DNA of 64,000 bases from Hymenopus coronatus (GCA_030762935.1 CM060883.1:99386501-99450500), one strand, 5' to 3'. Shown: positions 13,821 to 29,430, counted from the first letter of the stretch. Made by a program: numbers and translations. The notes: generated by a model not told the origin, from the letters alone.

Positions 13821-16800
13821 AGCCATTCCACTATTAGACTCTAATAATAGCCATTCAACTACTAGACTCTAATAATAGCTATTCAACTACTAGACCCTAA
13901 TTATAGCCATTCCACTACTAGACTCTAATAATAGCCATTCAACTACTAGACTGTAATAATAGCCATTCAACTACAAGACTCTAATAATAACCATTCAACT
14001 ACTAGACTCTCATATAAGACATACCACAATTAGACTCTATTAATAGCCATTAAACTACTAGACTCTAATAATAGCAATTCAACTACTAGACTCTCATACT
14101 AGACATACCACTACTAGACGCTAATAATAGCCATTCAACTACTAGACTCTCATACTAGCCATACCACTACTTGACTCTAATAATAGCCTTTAAACTACTA
14201 GTCTCTAATAATAGGCATTCAACTACTAGATTCTCATACTAGACATACCACTACTAGATTCTAATAATAGCCATTCAACTACTAGATTCTAATAATAGCC
14301 ATTCAACAACTAGTCTCTAATGCTAGCCATTCAACTACTAGACCCTTATACTAGCCACACCACTACTAGACTCTCATAATAGCCATTCAACTACTAGACT
14401 CTAATAATAGTCATTCAACTACTAGACTCTAATAATAGCCATTCCACTATTAGACTCTAATGATAGTCATTCAACTACTAGACTCCAATAATAACCATTC
14501 AACTACTAGACTTTCATACTAGCCGTACCACTACTAGACTCTAATGCTGCCCATTCCACTACTGGACTCTAATAATAGCCAAACCACTACTAGACTCTAA
14601 TACTAGCCATTCCACTTCTAGACTCTAATGTAGGCCTTACCACTACTGGACTCTAATGCTAGCTGTACCACTACTAGACTCTACTGCTAGCCATTCCACT
14701 ACTAGTCTTTATTGCTAGCCATACCACTACTGGACTCTAATGCTAGCTATTCCAGAACTAGACTCTAATGCTAGCCGTACCATTACTAGACCCTAATGCT
14801 AACAGTTCCACTATTGGATTTTAATGTTATCCGTACCACTACTGGACACTAATGCTAGCCGTACCACGGCTGGACGTTAATACTAGCCATACCACTACTG
14901 GACCCTAATGCTAGCCGTACCAATAGTAGACTAATTCTAGCCATTCTACTACTAGACTCTAATGCTAGCCGTACCACTACTAGACTCTAATACTAGCCAT
15001 ACCACTACTGGACTCTCATGCTAGACGTACTACTACTAGACTAATGCTAGCCATTCCACTACTAGACTCTAATGCTAGCCGTATCACTACTGGAACTTAA
15101 TGCTAGCCGTACCAGCACTAGACTCTAATACTAGCCACTCCACTACTGGACTCTAACACTAGCCATTCCACTACTGGAGTTTAATAATAGCTATTCAACT
15201 ACTGGTCTCTAATGCTAGCCACTCCACTACTGGATTCTAGTACTAGCCATATCACTACTAGACTAATGCTATCCAATCCATTACTAGAATCTAAAGCTAA
15301 ACCATTCCACTACTGGTCTCTAATAATAGCCATTACACTACTATTCTCTAATATTAGCCATTCCACTACTGGACTCTAATAATAGCAATTCCACTACTGC
15401 ACTCTAATGCTAGCCGTACTACTACTGGACTCTAATGCTAGCCATTCAACTACTAGACTCTAATAATAGCCATTCAACTACTAGACTCTAATAATAGCCA
15501 TTCAACTACTAGACTCTAATAATAGCCATTCAAATACTAGACTCTAATAATAGCCATTCAACTACTAGACTCTAATAATAGCCATTCAACTACTAGACCT
15601 TCATAATAGCCATTCCACTACTAGTCTCTAATACTAGCCATTCCACTTCTTGACTCTAATAATAGCCATTCCACTATTGGACTCAAATAATAGCCATTCC
15701 ACTACTACACTCTAATGCTAGCCGTACCACTAATGGACTCTAATGTTAGGCATTCAACTACTAGACTCGCATAATAGCCATTCCACTACTACACTCTAAT
15801 GCTAGCCGTACCACTACTGGACTCTAGTGCTAGCCATTCAACCACTAGACTCTAATAATAGCCATTCAACTACTAGACTCTAATAATAGCCATTAAACTA
15901 CAAGAGTTTAATGCTAGCCATTCCACTACTGGACTCTAATAATAGCAATACCACTACTACACTCTAATGCTAGCCGTACCACTACTGTACTCTAATGGTA
16001 GCCATTCAACTACTAGACTCTAATGCTAGCCATTCAACTGCTATACTCTAATGCTAGCCATTCAACTACTAGACTCTAATGCTAGCCATTCAACTACTAG
16101 ACTCTAATAATAGCCATTCAACTACTAGACTCTCATACTAGACATAGCACTGCTATACTCGCATACTAGCCATACTACTATTACACTCTCATACTAGACA
16201 TACCACTAGTACACTCTAATGATAGCCATTCAACTACTAGACTCTCATATTAGACATACCAATACTACACTCTAGTGATAGCCATTCAACTACTAGACTC
16301 TCATACTAGACATACCACTACTACACTCTAATAATAGCCATTCAACTACTAGACTCTCATACTAGACATACCACTACTATACTCTAATGAGAGCCATTCA
16401 ACTACTAGACTCTAATAATAGCCATTCAACTACTAGACTCTAATGCTAGACATTCAACTACTAGACTATAATAATAGACATTCAACTACTAGACTCTCAT
16501 ACTAGCCATACCACTTACTACACTCTAATAATAGCCATTCAACTACTATACTCTAATAGCCATTCAACTGCTAGAGTCTAATGCTAGCCATTCAACTACT
16601 AGACTCTAATAATAGCCATTCAACTACTAGACTCTCATACTAGCCATTCAACTTCTACACTCTAATAATAACCATTCAACTACTAGACTCTAATAATAGC
16701 CATTCAACTACTAGACTCAGATGCTAGCCATTCAACTACTAGACTCTAATAATATCCATTCAACTACTAGACACAAATGCTAGCCATTCAAATACTTGAC

Positions 16801-18537
16801 TCTAATAATAGCCATTACACTACTAGACTCTAAAAATAGCCATTCAACTACTATACTCTAATAGAATCCATTCAACTACTAAACTCTAATGCTAGCCATT
16901 CAACTCCTAGACTCTAATAATAGCCATTCAACTACTAGACTCTAATAATAGCCATTCCAGTACTATACCCTCATACTAGACATACCACTACTAGACTCTA
17001 ATAATAGCCAATCAACTACTAGACTCCCATACTAGACATACCACTACTAGACTCTCTTAATAACCATTCAACTATTTGAGTCTAATAAAGCCATTCGAGT
17101 ACTAGACTCTCATACTAGACATACCACTACCAGACTCTAATAATAGCCATTCAACTACTAGACACTAATAATAGCCATTCAACTACTAGACTCTCATGCT
17201 AGACATACCACTATTAGACGCTAATAATAGTCATTCAACTACTAGACTCTAAGAACAGCCATTCAACTACTAGACTCTGATAATAGCCATTAAACTACTA
17301 GACTCTAATAATAGCCGTTCAACTACTAGACTCTCATACTAGACATACCACTACTAGACTCTAATAATAGCCATTCATTTACTAGACTCTAATAATAGCC
17401 ATTCAACTACTAGACTCTTATAATAGCCATTCAACTACGAGACTCTAATAATAGGCATTCAACTACTAGACTCTAATAATATCCATTCAACTTCTAGACC
17501 ATAATAATAAACATTCAACTACTAGACGCTAATAATAGCCATTCCAGTACTAGACTCTCATACTAGACATACCACTACTAGACTCTAATAATAGCCATTC
17601 CACTACTAGACTCTAATAATAGCCATTCAACTACTAGACGCTAATGCTAGCCATTCAACTACTAGACTCTTAATCTAGCCATTCAACTACTAGACTCTAA
17701 TAATAGCCATTCAACTACTAGACTGTCATACTAGACATAACACTACTAGACTCTAATAATACCCATTCAACTACTAGACTCTAAAAATAGCCTATCAACT
17801 ACTAGACTCTAATAATAGCCATTCAACTACTAGACTCTAATAATAGCCATTCAACTACTGGACTCTAATAATAGCCATTCAACTACTAGACTCTAATAAT
17901 AGCCATTCCAGTACTAGACCCTCATACTAGACATACCACTACTAGACTCTAATAATAGCCAATCTACTACTAGACTCCTATACTAGACATACCACTACTA
18001 GACTCTCTTAATAACCATTCAACTATTAGAGTCTAATAATAGCCATTCCAGTACTACACTCTCATACTAGACATACCACTACCAGACTCTAATAATAGCC
18101 ATTCAACTACTAGACACTAATTATAGCCATTCAACTACTAGACTCTCATGCTAGACATACCACTATTAGACGCTAATAATAGTCATTCAACTACTAGACT
18201 CTAAAAATAGCCATTCAACTACTAGACTCTAATAATAGCCATTAAACTACTAGACTCTAATAATAGCCGTTCAACTACTAGACTCTCATACTAGACATAC
18301 CACTACTAGACTCTAATAATAGCCATTCATTTACTAGACTCTAATAATAGCCATTCAACTACTAGACTCTTATAATAGCCATTCAACTACTAGACTCTAA
18401 TAATAGGCATTCAACTACTAGACTCTAATAATATCCATTCAACTTCTAGACCATAATAATAAACATTCAACTACTAGACTCTAATAATAGCCATTCCAGT
18501 ACTAGACTCTCATACTAGACATACCACTACTAGACTC
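13814..18537 (+). repeat. 4,724-bp higher-order repeat, copy 2
   Basis: This is the middle copy, co-linear with copies 1 and 3 over its whole length. Private differences include GACTCGCATAATAG near 15,770, where both other copies have GACTCGAATAATAG. It is bounded by a monomer with CCATTCCACTATTAG, as copy 3 is. Confidence 0.92.
14550..15290 (+). repeat. C-type monomer cluster 2
   Basis: This is the C-type cluster of HOR copy 2, with CTTTATTGCTAGCC at 14707. It is nearly identical to cluster 1. Small changes include TGTTATCCGTACC, which cluster 3 shares, where cluster 1 has TGCTATCCGTACC; copies 2 and 3 may therefore be closer to each other than to copy 1. Confidence 0.85.
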
Positions 18538-21500
18538 TAATAATAGCCATTCCACTATTAGACTCTAATAATAGCCATTCAACTACTAGACTCTAATAAT
18601 AGCTATTCAACTACTAGACCCTAATTATAGCCATTCCACTACTAGACTCTAATAATAGCCATTCAACTACTAGACTGTAATAATAGCCATTCAACTACAA
18701 GACTCTAATAATAACCATTCAACTACTAGACTCTCATATAAGACATACCACAATTAGACTCTATTAATAGCCATTAAACTACTAGACTCTAATAATAGCA
18801 ATTCAACTACTAGACTCTCATACTAGACATACCACTACTAGACGCTAATAATAGCCATTCAACTACTAGACTCTCATACTAGCCATACCACTACTTGACT
18901 CTAATAATAGCCTTTCAACTACTAGTCTCTAATAATAGGCATTCAACTACTAGATTCTCATACTAGACATACCACTACTAGATTCTAATAATAGCCATTC
19001 AACTACTAGATTCTAATAATAGCCATTCAACAACTAGTCTCTAATGCTAGCCATTCAACTACTAGACCCTTATACTAGCCACACCACTACTAGACTCTCA
19101 TAATAGCCATTCAACTACTAGACTCTAATAATAGTCATTCAACTACTAGACTCTAATAATAGCCATTCCACTATTAGACTCTAATGATAGTCATTCAACT
19201 ACTAGACTCCAATAATAACCATTCAACTACTAGACTTTCATACTAGCCGTACCACTACTAGACTCTAATGCTGCCCATTCCACTACTGGACTCTAATAAT
19301 AGCCAAACCACTACTAGACTCTAATACTAGCCATTCCACTTCTAGACTCTAATGTAGGCCTTACCACTACTGGACTCTAATGCTAGCTGTACCACTACTA
19401 GACTCTACTGCTAGCCATTCCACTACTAGTCTTTATTGCTAGCCATACCACTACTGGACTCTAATGCTAGCTATTCCAGAACTAGACTCTAATGCTAGCC
19501 GTACCATTACTAGACCCTAATGCTAACAGTTCCACTATTGGATTTTAATGTTATCCGTACCACTACTGGACACTAATGCTAGCCGTACCACGGCTGGACG
19601 TTAATACTAGCCATACCACTACTGGACCCTAATGCTAGCCGTACCACTAGTAGACTAATTCTAGCCATTCTACTACTAGACTCTAATGCTAGCCGTACCA
19701 CTACTAGACTGTAATACTAGCCATACCACTACTGGACTCTCATGCTAGACGTACTACTACTAGACTAATGCTAGCCATTCCACTACTAGACTCTAATGCT
19801 AGCCGTATCACTACTGGAACTTAATGCTAGCCGTACCAGCACTAGACTCTAATACTAGCCACTCCACTACTGGACTCTAACACTAGCCATTCCACTACTG
19901 GAGTTTAATAATAGCTATTCAACTACTGGTCTCTAATGCTAGCCACTCCACTACTGGATTCTAGTACTAGCCATATCACTACTAGACTAATGCTATCCAT
20001 TCCATTTCTAGAATCTAAAGCTAAACCATTCCACTACTGGTCTCTAATAATAGCCATTACACTACTATTCTCTAATATTAGCCATTCCACTACTGGACTC
20101 TAATAATAGCAATTCCACTACTGCACTCTAATGCTAGCCGTACCACTACTGGACTCTAATGCTAGCCATTCAACTACTAGACTCTAATAATAGCCATTCA
20201 ACTACTAGACTCTAATAATAGCCATTCAACTACTAGACTCTAATAATAGCGATTCAAATACTAGACTCTAATAATAGCCATTCAACTACTAGACTCTAAT
20301 AATAGCCATTCAACTACTAGACCTTCATAATAGCCATTCCACTACTAGTCTCTAATACTAGCCATTCCACTTCTTGACTCTAATAATAGCCATTCCACTA
20401 TTGGACTCAAATAATAGCCATTCCACTACTACACTCTAATGCTAGCCGTACCACTAATGGACTCTAATGTTAGGCATTCAACTACTAGACTCGAATAATA
20501 GCCATTCCACTACTACACTCTAATGCTAGCCGTACCACTACTGGACTCTAGTGCTAGCCATTCAACCACTAGACTCTAATAATAGCCATTCAACTACTAG
20601 ACTCTAATAATAGCCATTAAACTACTAGAGTTTAATGCTAGCCATTCCACTACTGGACTCTAATAATAGCAATACCACTACTACACTCTAATGCTAGCCG
20701 TACCACTACTGTACTCTAATGGTAGCCATTCAACTACTAGACTCTAATGCTAGCCATTCAACTGCTATACTCTAATGCTAGCCATTCAACTACTAGACTC
20801 TAATGCTAGCCATTCAACTACTAGACTCTAATAATAGCCATTCAACTACTAGACTCTCATACTAGACATAGCACTGCTATACTCGCATACTAGCCATACT
20901 ACTATTACACTCTCATACTAGACATACCACTAGTACACTCTAATGATAGCCATTCAACTACTAGACTCTCATATTAGACATACCAATACTACACTCTAGT
21001 GATAGCCATTCAACTACTAGACTCTCATACTAGACATACCACTACTACACTCTAATAATAGCCATTCAACTACTAGACTCTCATACTAGACATACCACTA
21101 CTATACTCTAATGAGAGCCATTCAACTACTAGACTCTAATAATAGCCATTCAACTACTAGACTCTAATGCTAGACATTCAACTACTAGACTATAATAATA
21201 GACATTCAACTACTAGACTCTCATACTAGCCATACCACTTACTACACTCTAATAATAGCCATTCAACTACTATACTCTAATAGCCATTCAACTGCTAGAG
21301 TCTAATGCTAGCCATTCAACTACTAGACTCTAATAATAGCCATTCAACTACTAGACTCTCATACTAGCCATTCAACTTCTACACTCTAATAATAACCATT
21401 CAACTACTAGACTCTAATAATAGCCATTCAACTACTAGACTCAAATGCTAGCCATTCAACTACTAGACTCTAATAATATCCATTCAACTACTAGACACAA

Positions 21501-23262
21501 ATGCTAGCCATTCAAATACTTGACTCTAATAATAGCCATTACACTACTAGACTCTAAAAATAGCCATTCAACTACTATACTCTAATAGAATCCATTCAAC
21601 TACTAAACTCTAATGCTAGCCATTCAACTCCTAGACTCTAATAATAGCCATTCAACTACTAGACTCTAATAATAGCCATTCCAGTACTATACCCTCATAC
21701 TAGACATACCACTACTAGACTCTAATAATAGCCAATCAACTAACTAGACTCCCATACTAGACATACCACTACTAGACTCTCTTAATAACCATTCAACTAT
21801 TTGAGTCTAATAAAGCCATTCGAGTACTAGACTCTCATACTAGACATACCACTACCAGACTCTAATAATAGCCATTCAACTACTAGACACTAATAATAGC
21901 CATTCAACTACTAGACTCTCATGCTAGACATACCACTATTAGACGCTAATAATAGTCATTCAACTACTAGACTCTAAGAACAGCCATTCAACTACTAGAC
22001 TCTGATAATAGCCATTAAACTACTAGACTCTAATAATAGCCGTTCAACTACTAGACTCTCATACTAGACATACCACTACTAGACTCTAATAATAGCCATT
22101 CATTTACTAGACTCTAATAATAGCCATTCAACTACTAGACTCTTATAATAGCCATTCAACTACGAGACTCTAATAATAGGCATTCAACTACTAGACTCTA
22201 ATAATATCCATTCAACTTCTAGACCATAATAATAAACATTCAACTACTAGACGCTAATAATAGCCATTCCAGTACTAGACTCTCATACTAGACATACCAC
22301 TACTAGACTCTAATAATAGCCATTCCACTACTAGACTCTAATAATAGCCATTCAACTACTAGACGCTAATGCTAGCCATTCAACTACTAGACTCTTAATC
22401 TAGCCATTCAACTACTAGACTCTAATAATAGCCATTCAACTACTAGACTGTCATACTAGACATAACACTACTAGACTCTAATAATACCCATTCAACTACT
22501 AGACTCTAAAAATAGCCTATCAACTACTAGACTCTAATAATAGCCATTCAACTACTAGACTCTAATAATAGCCATTCAACTACTGGACTCTAATAATAGC
22601 CATTCAACTACTAGACTCTAATAATAGCCATTCCAGTACTAGACCCTCATACTAGACATACCACTACTAGACTCTAATAATAGCCAATCAACTACTAGAC
22701 TCCTATACTAGACATACCACTACTAGACTCTCTTAATAACCATTCAACTATTAGAGTCTAATAATAGCCATTCCAGTACTACACTCTCATACTAGACATA
22801 CCACTACCAGACTCTAATAATAGCCATTCAACTACTAGACACTAATTATAGCCATTCAACTACTAGACTCTCATGCTAGACATACCACTATTAGACGCTA
22901 ATAATAGTCATTCAACTACTAGACTCTAAGAATAGCCATTCAACTACTAGACTCTAATAATAGCCATTAAACTACTAGACTCTAATAATAGCCGTTCAAC
23001 TACTAGACTCTCATACTAGACATACCACTACTAGACTCTAATAATAGCCATTCATTTACTAGACTCTAATAATAGCCATTCAACTACTAGACTCTTATAA
23101 TAGCCATTCAACTACTAGACTCTAATAATAGGCATTCAACTACTAGACTCTAATAATATCCATTCAACTTCTAGACCATAATAATAAACATTCAACTACT
23201 AGACTCTAATAATAGCCATTCCAGTACTAGACTCTCATACTAGACATACCACTACTAGACTC
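18538..23262 (+). repeat. 4,724-bp higher-order repeat, copy 3
   Basis: This is the third copy, co-linear with the first two. It carries a one-base insertion near 21,741 (CAACTAACTAGAC where the other copies have CAACTACTAGAC), so its length is 4,725. After about 23,262 the next monomers follow the start of the HOR for only about 60 bp and then switch to the region III pattern with CTTATGCTAGCC. No fourth complete copy follows. Confidence 0.9.
19270..20010 (+). repeat. C-type monomer cluster 3
   Basis: This is the C-type cluster of HOR copy 3, with CTTTATTGCTAGCC at 19431. It shares TGTTATCCGTACC with cluster 2. It has small private differences, such as CTGTAATACTAGCC near 19,710 where the other two copies read CTCTAATACTAGCC. 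Confidence 0.85.
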
Positions 23263-26200
23263 TAATAATAGCCATTCCACTACTAGACTCTAATAATAGC
23301 CATTCAACTACTAGACTCTTATGCTAGCCATTCAACTACTAGACTCTAATAATAGCCATTCAACTACTAGACTGTCATACTAGACATACCACTACTAGAC
23401 TCTAATAATAGCCATTCAACTACTGGACTCTCATACTAGCCATAACATTACTAGACGCTAATAATAGCCATTCAACTACCAGTCTCTAATAATAGCCATT
23501 CAACTACTAGACTCTAATGCTAGCCATTCAACTACTAGACTCTAATAATAGCCATTCAACTACTAGACTCTAAAAATAGCAATTTTACTACTAGACTCTA
23601 ATAATAGCCATTCAACTACTAGACTCTAATGCTAGCCATTCAAATCCTAGACTCTAATAATAGCCATTAACTACTAGAGTCTAATAATAGCCATTCAAGT
23701 ACTAGATTCTAATAATAGCCATTCAGCTACTAGACTGTAATAATAGCCATTCAACTACTAGACTCTGATAATAGCCATTCCAGTACTAGACTCTCATACT
23801 AGACATACCACTACTAGACTCTAATAATAGCCATTCAAAAACTAGACTTTAATAATAGGCATTCAACTATTATACTCTCATACTAGACATACCATTATTA
23901 GACTCTAATAATAGCCATTCAACTACTAGACTCTAATAATAGCCATTCAACTACTAGACCCTCATACTAGACATACCACTACTAGACTCTAATAATAGCC
24001 ATTCAACTACTAGACTCTCATACTAGCCATACCACTACTAGATTCTCATAATAGCCATACAACTACTAGACTCTAATAATACCCATTCAACTACTAGACT
24101 CTAAAAATAGCCTATCAACTACTAGACTCTAATAATAGCCATTCAACTACTAGACTCTAATAATAGCCATTCAACTACTGGACTCTAATAATAGCCATTC
24201 AACTACTAGACTCTAATAATAGCCATTCCAGTACTAGACCCTCATACTAGACATACCACTACTAGACTCTAATAATAGCCAATCAACTACTAGACTCCAA
24301 TACTAGACATACCACTACTAGACTCTCTTAATAACCATTCAACTATTAGATTCTAATAATAGCCATTCCAGTACTAGACTCTCATACTAGACATACCACT
24401 ACCAGACTCTAATAATAGCCATTCAACTACTAGACACTAATAATAGCCATTCAACTACTAGACTCTCATGCTAGACATACCACTATTAGACGCTAATAAT
24501 AGTCATTCAACTACTAGACTCTAATAATAGCCATTCAACTACTAGACTCTAATAATAGCCATTAAACTACTAGACTCTAATAATAGCCGTTCAACTACTA
24601 GACTCTCATACTAGACATACCACTACTAGACTCTATTAATAGCCATTCATTTACTAGACTCTAATAATAGCCATTCAACTACTTGACTCTTATAATAGCC
24701 ATTCAACTGCTAGACTCTAATAATATCCATTCAACTTCTAGACCATAATAATAAACATTCAATTACTAGACTCTAATAATAGCCATTCCAGTACTAGACT
24801 CTCATACTAGACATACCACTACTAGACTCTAATAATAGCCATTCCACTACTAGACTCTAATAATAGCCATTCAACTACTAGACTCTCATGCTAGACATAC
24901 CACTATTAGACGCTAATAATAGTCATTCAACTACTATACTCTAATAATAGCCATTCAACTACTAGACTCTAATAATAGCCATTAAACTACTAGACTCTAA
25001 TAATAGCCGTTCAACTACTAGACTCTCATACTAGACATACCACTACTAGACTCTATTAATAGCCATTCATTTACTAGACTCTAATAATAGCCATTCAACT
25101 ACTAGACTCTTATAATAGCCATTCAACTACTAGACTCTAATAATATCCATTCAACTTCTAGACCATAATAATAAACATTCAATTACTAGACTCTAATAAT
25201 AGCCATTCCAGTACTAGACTCTCATACTAGACATACCACTACTAGACTCTAATAATAGCCATTCCACTACTAGACTCTAATAATAGCCATTCAACTACTA
25301 GACTCTAATGCTAGCCATTCAACTACTAGACTCTTATGCTAGCCATTCAACTACTAGACTCTAATAATAGCCATTCAACTACTAGACTGTCATACTAGAC
25401 ATACCACTACTAGACTCCAATAATAGCCATTCAACTACTGGACTCTCATACTAGCCATAACACTACTAGACGCTAATAATAGCCATTCAACTACCAGTCT
25501 CTAATAATAGCCATTCAACTACTAGACTCTAATGCTAGCCATTCAACTACTAGACTCTAATAATAGCCATTCAACTACTAGACTCTAAAAATAGCCATTC
25601 AACTACTAGACTCTAATAATAGCCATTCAACTACTAGACTCTAATGCTAGCCATTCAAATCCTAGACTCTAATAATAGCCATTAACTACTAGAGTCTAAT
25701 AATAGCCATTCAAGTACTAGATTCTAATAATAGCCATTCAGCTACTAGACTGTAATAATAGCCATTCAACTACTAGACTCTGATAATAACCATTCCAGTA
25801 CTAGACTCTCATACTAGACATACCACTACTAGACTCTAATAATAGCCATTCAAAAACTAGACTTTAATAATAGGCATTCAACTATTATACTCTCATACTA
25901 GACATACCATTATTAGACTCTAATAATAGCCATTCAACTACTAGACTCTAATAATAGCCATTCAACTACTAGACTATCATAGTAGACATACCACTACTAG
26001 ACTCTAATAATAGCCATTCAACTACTAGACTCTCATACTAGCCATACCACTACTAGATTCTCATAATAGCCATACAACTACTAGACTCTAATAATACCCA
26101 TTCAACTACTAGACTCTAAAAATAGCCTATCAACTACTAGACTCTAATAATAGCCATTCAACTACTAGACTCTAATAATAGCCATTCAACTACTGGACTC

Positions 26201-26415
26201 TAATAATAGCCATTCAACTACTAGACTCTAATAATAGCCATTCCAGTACTAGACCCTCATACTAGACATACCACTACTAGACTCTAATAATAGCCAATCA
26301 ACTACTAGACTCCCATACTAGACATACCACTACTAGACTCTCTTAATAACCATTCAACTATTAGATTCTAATAATAGCCATTCCAGTACTAGACTCTCAT
26401 ACTAGACATACCACT
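23262..26415 (+). repeat. Region III: ~1.6-kb HOR units, first group
   Basis: This group is organised by units anchored on CAAATCCTAGAC (23641 and 25656). Each unit holds in order GACTGTCATACTAG, CTACTGGACTCTCATACTAG, TTAACTACTAGAG, CAAAAACTAGAC, AATAATACCCATTC, CTAAAAATAGCCTATC, TAGACCCTCATACTAG, CTCATGCTAGAC, GCCGTTCAAC and ATTCATTTACTAG. The distance between the two anchors is 2,015 bp, about 392 bp more than the 1,623-bp unit; a 420-bp internal duplication (listed separately) less one monomer accounts for this. The second unit is cut at about 26,415, where the spacer segment begins. Confidence 0.8.
24461..25300 (+). repeat. 420-bp (15-monomer) tandem duplication
   Basis: Two adjacent copies run from 24,461 to 24,880 and from 24,881 to 25,300. 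GACTCTCATGCTAGAC starts at 24461 and again at 24881, and the following monomers (GACGCTAATAATAGTC, ATTAAACTAC, GCCGTTCAAC, ATTCATTTACTAG, CCATAATAATAAAC, CAATTACTAG) repeat in order. The spacing is exactly 15 × 28 bp. Other 1.6-kb units have this segment once, so this is a local duplication. Confidence 0.85.
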
Positions 26416-29400
26416 ACTACACTCTAATAATAGCCACTCAAATACTAGACTCTCATACTAGACATACCACTACTACACTCTAATAATAGCCATTCAACTA
26501 CTAGACTCTCATACTAAACATACCACTATTACATTCTAATAAGAGCCATTCAACTACTACACTCTAATTATAGCCATTAAACTATTAGACTCAAATGCTA
26601 GCCATTCAACCACTAGACTCTAATAATAGCCATTAAACTTCTAGATTCTCATACTAGCCATACCAGTACTACAGTCTAATAATAGCCATTCAACTACTAG
26701 ACTCTAATAATAGCCATTAAAATATTAGACTCTAATGCTAGCCACTCAACTACTAGACTCTAATAATAGCCATTCAACTACTAGACTCTTATACTAGCCA
26801 TTCAACTTCTACACTTTAATAATAACCATTCAACCACTAGACTCCAATAATAGCCATTCAACTACTAGACTCTGATACTAGCCATTCAACTTCTACACTC
26901 TAATAATAACCATTCAACTACTAGACTCTAATAATAGCCATTCAACTACTAGACTCTAATGCTTGCCATTCAACTACTAGACTCTAATAATAGCCATTCA
27001 ACTACTAGCCTCTCATACTAGCCATTCAACTACTACACTCTAATAATAGCCATTCAACTACTAGACTGTAATAATAGCCATTCAACTACTAGACTCTAAT
27101 CATAGCCATTCAACTACTACACTCTAATAATAGACATTCAACTTCTAGACTCTCAAACTAGCCATACCACTTACAACACTCTAATAATGGCCATTCAACT
27201 ATTAGACTCTAATATTAGCCATTCAACTGCTAGACTCTAATGATAGCCATTCAACTACTAGACTAATAATAGCCATTCCACTACTAGTCTCTAATGCTAG
27301 CCATTCCACTACTGGACTCTCATGCTAGCCATTCAACTACTAGACTCTAATTATAGCCATTCAACTACTAGACTCTAATGCTAGCCATTCAACTACTATA
27401 CTCTAATGCTAGCCATTCAACTACTAGACTCTAATGCTAGCCATTCAACTACTAGACTCTAATAATAGCCATTCAACTACTAGACTCTCATACTAGACAT
27501 AGCACTGCTATACTCGCATATTAGCCATACTACTATTACACTCTCATACTAGACATACCACTAGTACACTCTAATGATAGCCATTCAACTACTAGACTCT
27601 CATATTAGACATACCAATACTACACTCTAGTGATAGCCATTCAACTACTAGACTCTCATACTAGACATACCACTACTACACTCTAATAATAGCCATTCAA
27701 CTACTAGACTCTCATACTAGACATACCACTACTATACTCTAATGAGAGCCATTCAACTACTAGACTCTAATAATAGCCATTCAACTACTAGACTCTAATG
27801 CTAGACATTCAACTACTAGACTATAATAATAGACATTCAACTACTAGACTCTCATACTAGCCATACCACTTACTACACTCTAATAATAGCCATTCAACTA
27901 CTAGACTCTAATAGCCATTCAACTGCTAGAGTCTAATGCTAGCCATTCAACTACTAGACTCTAATAATAGCCATTCAACTACTAGACTCTCATACTAGCA
28001 ATTCAACTTCTACACTCTAATAATAACCATTCAACTACTAGACTCTAATAATAGCCATTCAACTACTAGACTCAAATGCTAGCCATTCAACTACTAGACT
28101 CTAATAATAGCCATTCACCTACTAGCCTCTCATACTAGCCATTCAACTACTACTCTCTAGTAATAGTCATTCAACTACTAGACTCTAATAATATCCATTC
28201 AACTACTAGACACAAATGCTAGCCATTCAAATACTTGACTCTAATAATAGCCATTACACTACTAGACTCTAAAAATAGCCATTCAACTACTATACTCTAA
28301 TAGAATCCATTCAACTACTAAACTCTAATGCTAGCCATTCAACTCCTAGACTCTAATAATAGCCATTCAACTACTAGACTCTAATAATAACCATTCCAGT
28401 ACTATACCCTCATACTAGACATACCACTACTAGACTCTAATAATAGCCAATCAACTACTAGACTCCCATACTAGACATACCACTACTAGACTCTCTTAAT
28501 AACCGTTCAACTATTTGAGTCTAATAAAGCCATTCGAGTACTAGACTCTCATACTAGACATACCACTACCAGACTCTAATAATAGCCATTCAACTACTAG
28601 ACACTAATAATAGCCATTCAACTACTAGACTCTCATGCTAGACATACCACTATTAGACGCTAATAATAGTCATTCAACTACTAGACTCTAAGAACAGCCA
28701 TTCAACTACTAGACACTGATAATAGCCATTAAACTACTAGACTCTAATAATAGCCGTTCAACTACTAGACTCTCATACTAGACATACCACTACTAGACTC
28801 TAATAATAGCCATTCATTTACTAGACTCTAATAATAGCCATTCAACTACTAGACTCTTATAATAGCCATTCAACTACGAGACTCTAATAATAGGCATTCA
28901 ACTACTAGACTCTAATAATATCCATTCAACTTCTAGACCATAATAATAAACATTCAACTACTAGACGCTAATAATAGCCATTCCAGTACTAGACTCTCAT
29001 ACTAGACATACCACTACTAGACTCTAATAATAGCCATTCCACTACTAGACTCTAATAATAGCCATTCAACTACTAGACGCTAATGCTAGCCATTCAACTA
29101 CTAGACTCTTAATCTAGCCATTCAACTACTAGACTCTAATAATAGCCATTCAACTACTAGACTGTCATACTAGACATAACACTACTAGACTCTAATAATA
29201 GCCATTCAACTACTGGACTCTCATACTAGCCATAACACTACTAGACGCTAATAATAGCCATTCAACTACCAGTCTCTAATAATAACCATTCAACTACTAG
29301 ACTCTAATGCTAGCCATTCAACTACTAGACTCTAATAATATCCATTCAACTACTAGACTCTAAAAATAGCCTTTCAACTACTAGACTCTAATAATAGCCA

Positions 29401-29430
29401 TTCAACTACTAGACTCTAATGCTAGCCACT
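26415..29430 (+). repeat. Spacer segment S1 between groups of 1.6-kb units
   Basis: The segment starts with B-A dimers carrying TACACTC and AGCCACTCAAATAC (GCCACTCAA at 26433). It continues through CTTATACTAGCC, ATTCAACCACTAG, AATGCTTGCC, GACTCTCAAACTAGCC and AATAATGGCC. From about 27,340 it becomes co-linear with the middle of the 4,724-bp HOR, including TAGCACTGCT (27500, against 11421 in copy 1), and it runs back into 1.6-kb units near 29,160. It lacks the C-type cluster that precedes the equivalent stretch in the 4,724-bp HOR. Confidence 0.78.

Noticed and set aside
9090..23262. The three HOR copies as an assembly artefact
   Set aside because: This cannot be excluded from sequence alone. 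Private differences (GACTCGCATAATAG near 15,770; a one-base insertion near 21,741; TGTTATCC shared by copies 2 and 3 only) argue for real separate copies.
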